A DNA stretch of 64,000 bases, from the NCBI GenBank assembly GCA_008704415.1, contig VXIS01000116.1, positions 59,984-123,983 of the forward strand, written 5' to 3'. How positions within the stretch are numbered: the stretch's first letter is position 1; the number at the start of each line of letters is the position of its first letter. Positions 56,065-64,000 of this stretch are shown here, in pieces. A program made the position numbers and the translations under genes. The notes below the pieces were generated by a model. That model had not been told where the DNA came from. It saw only the letters and a list, made by a program, of their open reading frames with translations, and did no database searches. The stretch comes from Sphaerosporella brunnea. Its lineage: Eukaryota; Ascomycota; Pezizomycetes; Pezizales; Pyronemataceae.

Positions 56065-59000
56065 ATGGCATCTGAAACGACACACGGATCCATCAGTTCG
56101 GCACGCGACAGCAGGCCGAGTCTCTGTCGCGACACAGTGTGCAAACTCCCGGCCCGCACCAGCAGTTTCGCTTACCAGGGCCGAAAGACCTCCGTAATCA
56201 TCCCGTCAACCGGCGCGCGAGTAAATGACCGTACCTACACTTTGGCTCCGGAGTAAATTCTCGCCGAACGCCTGTTACTGCCTAGACGCTGTGCTGAACG
56301 GGACTATAGCCAAGGCTCCCTGAGAACGCCATCGGATACTACGCCTCTGCTGAGTCGAATAAACACGGGGTGCAATGACAGCGTCGGTAGATACCGCCAG
56401 GTAGCGATGAAACTCTGGGCGTTTGCAAGGAGTAAGAAGGCAAAAATGGTGTTGAAGTGTTCCCTGGCATACTACATTGGCAGTCTGGCAACGTGTGTAG
56501 ATCCTAAACGCTCTTTGGCTCGGTTCTGATGGGAAGTCAGTTACGTTGCACCAATTTCGAACATGTTGGGACGGTATGACGGCAAGCATCTGGTATTACC
56601 TCGAATTCTTTTTGAGTGGCTGCGACTGACCAAGGCTAGGTCGCTACGTTTGCGGTCTACTTTCATCCTGGTATGGAATAAAGTCTTGACAAATATTTAG
56701 TGGCCTGTAATTAACCGGTGGTCACGGAACAGCAAGATCGGCTGGTAGTATGTACCAGGCGACAGTGTATGCTTTGATAGCATTTTTGTACAGCTGTTTT
56801 GTCTCCTTCGGAAGGTGAGCCCTTTTGGCGGCAGTCCTGAGGACCCGGAAGTCTGATTACGAGGCAGTATGGGCGTATCGCTTTTCTTTGCAATGAAGGA
56901 TTTGATCGAAGTCGGTATGTTTTTGTGCGGACAAACCAACCAAATTGGGGCTAATCTGTAGGCCATGCTCTGGTACTCATCGTCTTCTGTGCCGGCGGCT
57001 TGGGTCTGATTGGATACGTCAAACACACCAAAGCCCACCCTACCATTAACGTTGCATGCTCAATGGCATCCATATCGATTGTCACAATTCTTACCAAAGA
57101 GGGTGAGCTATTGAAATTGATGAACTCTGCTCTGATGCTGAACCGTTGCAGGCTCAGTGCAACGCGGTGAATTTCAGATCGGAAAAGTAGTCCAGGTATC
57201 CATGATTCTCCTTATGTCGATAGCCATATCCTACACCGTGGCATTCACCCTGTGGCCGTCTTCTGCTATCAACGGTTTCCGGCAACTCATGATTGATACC
57301 ATGGATCAGTTCGCCGAGTCGCTGAGTGGCATTACGCACAGTTTCTTGCGCGGTTCGACTGAGGACATTGATTCTTTCAAGTTTGAATCCATCGAGGCCA
57401 GTCACCGTACGGTGTTCAGTTCTCTGTCAAAGACCTTGAAAGAGGCTAAGTACGAGCATTATATTTGGGGCACCGAAAAACAATATCACCAGGAAGCGCT
57501 CTTGGTAGAGAGTTTGCAACGCCTTTCCCAGAATATTGGTGGCCTTCGTAGTGCAGCTCGTACCCAGTTTTCTCTGCTGAAGGAGGTTCGAGAACGCGAA
57601 CAGGCCTCCGCGAGCTCATCGTCGCCTATCCCACTGGAAAGCCGTCCCCAGGCGGTTGAGGAAAACAATCAACTCTTTACGCCACCGTCACCAGAACATG
57701 AGCACCTGCCTGTGGAGCATTCGGGGAATGTTTCACCGTCAGAACCAAGTACAAGAGAGGAAACTGTTGCAAGTAGTGAGGTATCACCGGCAGCCGTGTT
57801 CAACATGTTCATTTTTCATCTTGGCCCTCCAATGGTAAGGATAGGATAGCTTTCTTCCATTCATCATAGAACTAATGCAGCCAGAGGTCGCTTGCTTTCA
57901 CACTGAGGGAGATGCTCGAAAGCTTGCCGTTCGGACCAGCCCCTGACTACAAAATTCAGATCAACACACACTTTGAAGAGAGCTTGCAAAGGGCCATCGA
58001 TCTTTTCAATGAAAAGAGAACGGAAGCTTTGAATGACCTTTACACCAGCGAGGCAATCACCTGCCCCCGCTCCATGGAAGCTGCTGCCGATGTCGAGGAG
58101 ATGGCAGCGAGCTGCGGCTACTTCTCCTACAACCTGACTTTCATTGCCGAAGAAATGAAAACATTCTTAGATATTCTTAAGGAACTGCAGCGATTGCAAG
58201 AAAGCAAAGAGAAATCATGGGAGTGGTTGAAATTCTGGAAGCGGTTGGGAAGGAAGAAGCTTCCAAGGACTAGCGAAGAAGGTATCTCATTTTGTTTTAG
58301 AAACCACGGGGCACATATATACTCACCTAACAACGAACAGACGCGCTCCTTCGCTCCCCAAGTCATGAAGAGATACCGAGCTTTAACAGACGGCGTACCA
58401 TTCCAAATGTCGTCTTGGAACCTGAAGCGAGGATCCCGCTTACATACAAGCTCTGGCTTGCATTGCGTGTGTTACGGCGGGATCATGTTAAATTCGGAGT
58501 TAAGGTCGGCATAGGCGCGGCTCTGTATGCCCTTCCAGCCTTTATTCCTGCCACAAGGCCAACTTTCACACATTGGCGAGGCGAATGGGGCCTGGTATCG
58601 TACATGATCATCATGTCTATGACCCTCGGCCAGACAAACAGCTCTGGGGAGGCTCGTGTGGTCGGAACAATTATTGGTTCACTGCTTGCATTGTTCGCTT
58701 GGTTTGCGTTCCCGGAAAACCCATATGCGCTCTCAGTGTTCGGCTGGCTGGTTTCCCTGCCGTGCTTCTGGATTATCCTTAACTGGAAGCAAGCGACGTT
58801 TGGACGATTCATACTGCTGACCTACAACCTGTCTGCCCTCTACGCATACTCGCTTTCTATGGCTGACAATGACGACGATGACGATGACGAGGGTGGCGTG
58901 AATCCAATTATTACGGAAATTGTGCTTCATCGTACTGTCGCCGTTACCGTCGGTGTGCTCTGGGGTCTGTTTATCAACAGGATGATCTGGCCGCTCAGTG

Positions 59001-59755
59001 CACGCTCGCAGCTTAGAAGGGGGTTGAGTGTTCTGTGGCTTCGCATGGCGTTGATTTGGAATCAGGATCCACTGAACTGTCTGATTGATGGCCATCATGA
59101 GAAGCAGTACAAAAACATCTCTGAGGAGTATTCATTGCAGAAGGCAGTGATACAACTTGATGGTTTGGCGGCTGCAGCTCCACATGAGTTCCGGCTCAAA
59201 GGACCGTTTCCAATCAAAGAATACCGGAACATCCTCAAGGCTAGTCAAGCCATTCTGGACGCATTTCACGGAATGAGTGTCATGATTGCGAAAGATCCAA
59301 AGGCCAATCGCCGGGAGACGGACATTCTCAATTTCACTAAGAAGGTCGGTATGGCGGCTGCGTTAGTGGAGTTGTGGCATGTGCTGACATTGCTTTCCCA
59401 GGAACGAGATAATCTGTGTGCACGGCTCAGTCACTTGTTCTATGTCCTCGCCAGCTCTATTCGGCTAGCATTTCCTTTACCAGAGCACCTACCAAATGCC
59501 TTGAGCGCCAGAGACAGACTGCTCGCCAAACTGTTCGACTACCGAGCTCACGTTAGGGGTACTGAAGGAGAGGTTGACGAGGACTTTGCCATGGTTTATG
59601 CATATGGTGCGTCTGAGCCTCGAGAAATGTGCGAACAGCAGCTAACAAGGTGTGCAGTCTTGGTCACTGCCCGGATATCAGAAGGTCTGGACGAGTTGAA
59701 ACGTAATGTAATGCTGTTATATGGTGTACTGGATGAGGAGATGCTGGAGATTTGA
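56065..59755 (+). CDS. FUSC-type aromatic acid exporter family membrane protein
   Basis: This is a large membrane protein with two FUSC/ArAE-like halves and a cytosolic middle, as in the fungal Bre4/DUF2421 family. Exons from 56541 on are secure by frame: 56541-56592, 56640-56670, 56733-56814, 56868-56914, 56962-57102, 57152 onward and further exons to 59755. The preceding exon ending at 56492 carries KMVLKCSLAYYIGSLAT. The chain then reads YVAPISNMLGRYDGKHLVAT, FAVYFHPARSAGSMYQATVY, then MASISIVTILTKEGSVQRGE. Later blocks are YEHYIWGTEKQYHQEA, the loop PMRSLAFTLREMLESLPFGP, and the second bundle HVKFGVKVGIGAALYALPAF, MTLGQTNSSGEARVVGTIIG with a DNDDDDDDEGG run before TEIVLHRTVAVTVGVLWG. The first exon (from MASETTHGSISSARD at 56065) is tentative. 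Family members export small acids or affect brefeldin sensitivity; the substrate is unknown. Confidence 0.85.
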
Positions 59756-60115
59756 CATATTCACCAGTGGGGAGGACTTTCCCACTTGATAACTTAGGCA
59801 TCCTTGGGTTTTAAAAGAACAGAGGTTTTGCCTACTTGTGTAAGTGTATACATTGACATGTATGTTTGTATAGAGTCTTGAATATATCGTAGTCTTAATG
59901 CTCAAAGTTGAAAATAAACATAGCCAATGCCAAGCCAGTTCACGTCTGAGGTTATCGTAACCTCTCCCCACAAACCACCCACGTCACTCTACGACATTCC
60001 CGCCGCGTCCTTCGTCACGATCCTGCCGCCGCCCACCGCATAGCCGGCAACTGCTAAGTTTCTGACGTGATAGCCGGTAACAGCTTTCAGGGGGAAGGAC
60101 GTGCTAATACCCAAG
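59756..60115. other. intergenic and HFI1 promoter
   Basis: No gene was seen. Phrases GATAGCCGGTAACAG and CATAGCCGGCAACTG are near-duplicates at about 60041 and 60070, within 60 bp of the HFI1 start. Confidence 0.4.
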
Positions 60116-61426
60116 ATGGATCCCTCGCAGCTTACCAAGAACCCGCCGCCAAACGCGCAGATAATTCAGAGCTCGAACGTGTCGGCTAAGACTGCGAACG
60201 GAATGCCGCCCGGGATGGCAACGGCGACTGCGCACAAGATGGCTCCGCCGTCGGTCGCACCGCGTCTGGACGTCCAGCCTTACCATGAGGCCCTCAAGAG
60301 CGCTCTTACTAAGGAGCACTGGATGACCTATACCGAAGCTCTTAACAAGTTTCTGCGCGGTCTGTATGCCCTGTTTCTTTATGCGCTTTGACGCTAGCTA
60401 ACTTTTGCAGGTCGTTTGAGCCATGCCGAGTTATTCGAAGAGATCGGCCCGTTCATTAAGGGTCCGACGATTCGTCTTCATAACAGCTTGCTGACGGCTA
60501 TGATTGCCAACATGTCGAGAGACTCGCCGCAGGTCGAGGTCGCTACTTGGGTGTCGGCGAGTGACAAGCCCAACTCGGTCTCGAAGCTGCCCGCCGGTGA
60601 TGTCAACGAGCGCCGCCTCAAGAAGGAGGTGATGGCGATCTCTGCCCGCGAAAGAAGGAGGATCAAAGAGGTGCCGGACAAGGTAGGCTCCGAGATAGAC
60701 CCCCTTGAGTTTACAGGCAAAAAGAAAAAATTATACTTAACACCTGCCTTTTTTTTCTTGCGTTTTTGTTTTTTCCAGGTAGACAACATAGAAGACACGC
60801 TCGAAAACCTCTTACAGCGATATCACATGGCGAAGCAAGTACGACCTCCGGAGCCGCCTCAACGCAGCGCCACGATCAACAAAACCAACTGGGAGTCGGA
60901 GATAAAACAACGCTACACCCTACCGCTAGCCAGCGAAACCGGCGAGTTCCCGGACATTGACAACATCCGCCTTCGCATGCTGCCTATCTGCTTCGAGGAG
61001 GGCATTCTCGGCGGGTGCACTATGGACGCCGCAAGCTTCATGAACATTGCCACGGAGACCTTTGTCAAGGAGATCCTGACAACCATCATCAGCCGTGTCC
61101 GATCCAACGGGCCGAACTACGTGCAGACCGATAAGTACCGGAAGCTAGCGCCGAAGGGCCGGTACGCTGCGGCTGGCGAACGCCCGCTGCTGGGAATGCA
61201 CGATGTACGCTTGAGCTTGACGCTGGGGGATAACTTCTTGACGCAGATGCCGCTGAGCATGAAGAAGATTATGGCCGGCGGTTGGTATGAGCGTGATTAT
61301 GAGGTGGATCCGAACCTACAGTTTGAGGATGATCCTGATGCCGGTGGATGGGAAGGTGGTGCTCCTGAGGACCGCAAGGACCTGAAGAGCTTGCTTGATG
61401 ATTGCCTGGCTATGACGGGTGTTTGA
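60116..61426 (+). CDS. HFI1: SAGA co-activator subunit Hfi1/Ada1
   Basis: Hfi1/Ada1 is a core structural subunit of the SAGA histone-acetyltransferase co-activator. It carries a histone-fold-like segment that pairs with Taf12. Three exons (60116-60359, 60411-60682, 60779-61426) give 387 residues. The N-terminus is Pro/Ala-rich. The Ada1 region begins EALKSALTKEHWMTYTEALN and continues FLRGRLSHAELFEEIGPFI and HNSLLTAMIANMSRD. After the second intron come TLPLASETGEFPDIDNIRLR, CFEEGILGGCTMDAASFMNI with ATETFVKEILTTIISRVRSN (histone-fold-like), and LGMHDVRLSLTLGDNFL. The C-terminus is acidic. The intron joins give FLRGRLSH and PDKVDNIE. Confidence 0.9.
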
Positions 61427-62208
61427 TGACCGCTTTTCTTGCATTTTCCCCTCATATCCATATCCACACTTCGGCTATGGTATACATATTGTTAGAGTCT
61501 CTCCTTTCTTATATATCTCCCTTTTGGCTTTTCTTTCTTGTACTATAGTTTTGTTGTCCCGGGATTTTTTTTTTATTTTTTTTATTTTTCTTTATTTCGC
61601 TGATTGATGGGTCGTGATGGCGTCTGGTGTTGCTTCTCTTCTTTTTTCCCCTCTTACATTTTGGCATTGTTGATGAGCACGGAGTTTTTTTTATGATTGC
61701 TGGAAATTGGAATGTTTTTTTTTTTGTGGTTACATATGCTTTTTTTTCTTTCTAGAAGTTTGGACTTTTCGATTTTTGCCCGTTCCCGGATGTCTTTAGG
61801 ACTGTGGATGTTTAGACAGAGGCAAACATTGTCTTGGACTGAGAAAGAGAGAGGGTGAGAGAGGACTGGTTATCAGTTGGATTGTTGGAAACCTTCCATC
61901 ACATCACATCACATTAGTAGCAGAAAATGGCGCCGGCTCTTTATATAAAGAGCAAGCCGGGGGAAGGGAAGGCAAAACTCTAGTAGTATTCTCCTATCCG
62001 TAGCTGCTCACCGGCCAACTGATGCCCGTTTGCCTGAAGTTCAATGCGACAGGACGAATCATCCACCATGACACACCCGTCCCCATGTCCGTCCCGATTA
62101 TTGCGCTTACTAAACGTGGTTGTATATTGCTGCCATGAAACCAGAGGGAAGTAACTCCGGGGTATAAAAGCAAAAACCAAAAAAAAACCAAAACCCTTGG
62201 TTTTTCCC
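61427..62208. other. T-rich 3' flank between convergent genes
   Basis: No gene was seen. Several T-runs (for example 61567-61585, 61716-61725) follow HFI1. A TATATAAAG motif lies near 61942. Confidence 0.45.
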
Positions 62209-62973
62209 TCACTTCTCCCCCTTCTTCTTAAGAAACCCCGCCAGCGTCATCTGGCCCGCACTCCTCCCCACGCCGACTTCCATATACCCGCTTTCGGGCA
62301 GCCTCCTGCCCGCCTTTATCGAGTCCAGCACCCAATGCACACTCACGAACTTTATCCCGCCGCCGCCGCCGCGTTTCATGTCCAGTTCTTTTTGCAGCTT
62401 TCCGGCTGCTAGCCCTCCGCCGGCGCCTGACCCCACCCTACCGACTGTCCCCAGGATTACGTGCGTGGTGCTGCTGCGCCGGAGTAATGCGTGCACCGCG
62501 CCTCCGTGAGAGGCTAGCAGGTGCCGCAGCGTGTGGTCGCTGATGTGCGGTGCGGTTGTGCCGGATATGTAGAAGCGGCAGGAGGCGAAGAGGGGTTTTG
62601 GCGCTGGGGCTGGGGGTTTCCGAGTGTTTGGCGGGGATGAGGAGGAGGAGTCGGGGGAGGGGGAGGAGGGTGCTATCTGAGTAGTTGGTGCGGAGGGAGT
62701 CAGAGCGGTGGTTATCGGGGCGGTGGTGATGTTGGCGGCAGCGGCAGCGGCGGTGGTGGTGGTGGTGTTTTTGGAGAGGAGATGTAATGGTAGCGTTGAA
62801 TTCTTGAACTGCTCGTTCAGCTTGGTTTGCCGTGACTTGTGCCATATTGCCGGCTTGGACACGCCGTTGCTGACTTGGTGTCCCGTGGACGAGGTCGTGT
62901 ATAGCTCCAGACGCTGCTGCTGCTTCTTTTGCGTGGGCTTTTTGGAGCCCGAGGTTGCTGTTGTGGGTGCCAT
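62209..62973 (-). CDS. single-BRCT protein with PIP-box-like C-terminus
   Basis: This intronless gene encodes 254 residues from MAPTTATSGSKKPTQKK. After a low-complexity part rich in Thr, Ala, Ser and Pro comes one BRCT domain (about 130-235): CRFYISGTTAPHISDHTLRH, LLASHGGAVHALLRRSSTTH, VILG and, at the end, FVSVHWVLDSIKAGRRLPES with the invariant Trp. The segment GGGLAAGKLQKEL is typical of a fungal BRCT group close to the Rev1 BRCT. The last residues, GQMTLAGFLKKKGEK, resemble a PCNA-interacting (PIP) box followed by Lys. BRCT plus PIP suggests a DNA-damage tolerance or repair role, which is inferred. No polymerase domain is present, so it is not Rev1 itself. Confidence 0.82.
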   Translation of the reverse strand: MAPTTATSGSKKPTQKKQQQRLELYTTSSTGHQVSNGVSKPAIWHKSRQTKLNEQFKNSTLPLHLLSKNTTTTTAAAAAANITTAPITTALTPSAPTTQIAPSSPSPDSSSSSPPNTRKPPAPAPKPLFASCRFYISGTTAPHISDHTLRHLLASHGGAVHALLRRSSTTHVILGTVGRVGSGAGGGLAAGKLQKELDMKRGGGGGIKFVSVHWVLDSIKAGRRLPESGYMEVGVGRSAGQMTLAGFLKKKGEK

Positions 62974-64000
62974 GGCGAAAATGGAGAAGAAGCAGGAGGA
63001 AAAGGAGGACGACGCGGGAACGCGTTGGGGGGTGGTGGAGACGCGTAGGGTTGGGTTGGGGTTTCTCCTTTAGGGAGGATGTTTTGTTTGTTGACCTTTC
63101 TAGCTTGGGGCTAGCGTGGTTGCCCTGCGGCAACCGACAAACAGGGCCAAGCAAAAGCAGGGCCGTTTCAATTTCTTGCATAAATGATCAAGCACTCTGA
63201 GCAAACCAAACGTCCAAGACAGTTCCCGAGATACATACATACAGATTCCCGCAGGACGGGGTATGGGTGGAGGGATGGAGGGATGGCTGGCTGGTTGGGT
63301 TGCTGCTGCTCACCAACTGCTGTGGTGCTATGTTATGCAACCCACCCCCTCAGACAAGAAGTTGTATGTATGCAGCAGGCCAGCAGCAGCAGCGTAGACA
63401 TGCACCAAGGCGAAACTCTGGAGCCGAAAGGAACCCACCATCATGCTTCACATAAAAAAGTAAAAAAGTAGTTTTTTTGTTAATTGGTTTGCCAAAAGCG
63501 AAGCTCCTAGAGAGTTATCTTCCTCTTACGACGTTGGCATGTTCAGATAGGTATCATGTTCTTCCGACAAGTCTAGCAGAGTCGTGTACACAGAGGTCAC
63601 TAATCAGACAAGAAGCAGACGTGAGTAAATGAGGCAATTGCACGTATCCAAACATGACAGTCAGTGGTCAGTAAATAGCAGGGCCGTCAGCCGGCGATGC
63701 TTATCTGAAGGGTAGCGGCGGGGATGCGTGACTGTCTGTCGCTGCGACATATCGTCGAAGATAAGCCTAAGGCCAAGTGGCCTTTACGTCTGGCAAATGG
63801 AGAGGTCTAATAAACATTGGCGTGCAATGCGTCGTCGCGTCGGGGCTTGTTCGACAGGCTCCTTGTATGATGTGACGAGCTCAGTGTATGTTCTGCGGAC
63901 GTGCGGCGAGCGGCGGGAAAATGGAGGGTAGGTGGAGAACGACTAGGGTAGGGAGGGAGGATGTTGTTGTCAGATTGTCGCAAAATTTGGTGCTGGTGTA
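62974..64000. other. right end of window, no gene recognised
   Basis: This contains the promoter of the BRCT gene and then DNA with GGATGGAGGGATGG and GGCTGGCTGG microrepeats (63270-63300). ORFs here are short and without motifs. A gene could begin beyond the window. Confidence 0.45.

Noticed and set aside
1..64000. CRISPR arrays, rRNA and biosynthetic gene cluster core enzymes
   Set aside because: None found: no spaced direct repeats of CRISPR type, no rRNA-like sequence, and no polyketide, peptide or terpene synthase domains.

Overview
The window reads as a filamentous ascomycete (Pezizomycotina) nuclear genome. Most genes have several short introns of about 48-140 nt with GT..AG ends and CTNAC/CTAAC-type branch sites. 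The predicted proteins include ascomycete-type orthologues: an Atg27 ending in YSAV, Mediator subunit 8, a DBP3-type DEAD helicase with a Lys/Glu-rich N-terminus, Hfi1/Ada1, Atp12, a UapA/UapC-type purine permease and a type B carboxylesterase. A Tad-type LINE remnant and several non-autonomous DNA elements fit the same picture. No tRNA, rRNA, CRISPR or prokaryotic operon structure was seen. The exact class cannot be fixed from this sequence.

Layout. From 1 to 2.27 kb there is a gene-poor left end holding a foldback MITE. From 2.3 to 12.8 kb lie a secreted carboxylesterase, a small inverted repeat and a second MITE directly upstream of a TM9/EMP70 gene, two small uncharacterised ORFs, an RRT8/LDS-like membrane protein and a Kv-beta-like aldo-keto reductase with a GC-AG intron. 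From 13.5 to 15.9 kb there is a nested mobile-element block bounded by 15-bp direct repeats. It contains a 5'-truncated LINE on the minus strand and the N-terminal part of a DDE transposase on the plus strand. From 16.5 to 18.7 kb are MED8 and ATG27. From 18.7 to 24.2 kb the DNA is gene-poor, with a LINE-end relic, unrecognised minus-strand ORFs and a TIR element with a G12-loop hairpin.

From 24.2 to 44.5 kb come DBP3, a very large MIT-domain protein, a decayed MFS transporter, a methionine-permease-like amino acid transporter, and a divergent pair of disordered basic proteins (39.8-42.2 kb minus, 43.2-44.5 kb plus). The plus-strand member carries KEN-box and D-box signatures. From 44.5 to 64 kb come a near-perfect palindromic MITE, a uric acid-xanthine permease, a DCAF7/WDR68 WD40 protein with a polyN/polyQ extension, a tail-anchored-like unknown, ATP12, a FUSC-type aromatic acid exporter, HFI1 and a BRCT protein.

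The genes do not form one pathway. Most are housekeeping genes (transcription co-activators, ribosome biogenesis, mitochondrial assembly, membrane traffic, autophagy) mixed with transporters. Exon joins were checked by keeping the frame across each intron, and total coding lengths divisible by three were confirmed for TM9, the carboxylesterase, AKR, MED8, DBP3, MIT, the permeases, ATP12, DCAF7 and HFI1. The least expected signals are four unrelated inverted-repeat elements, the LINE insertion with its target duplication, a 19-nt terminal microexon that supplies a KxD trafficking tail, and the divergent disordered gene pair with a shared C-terminal motif.
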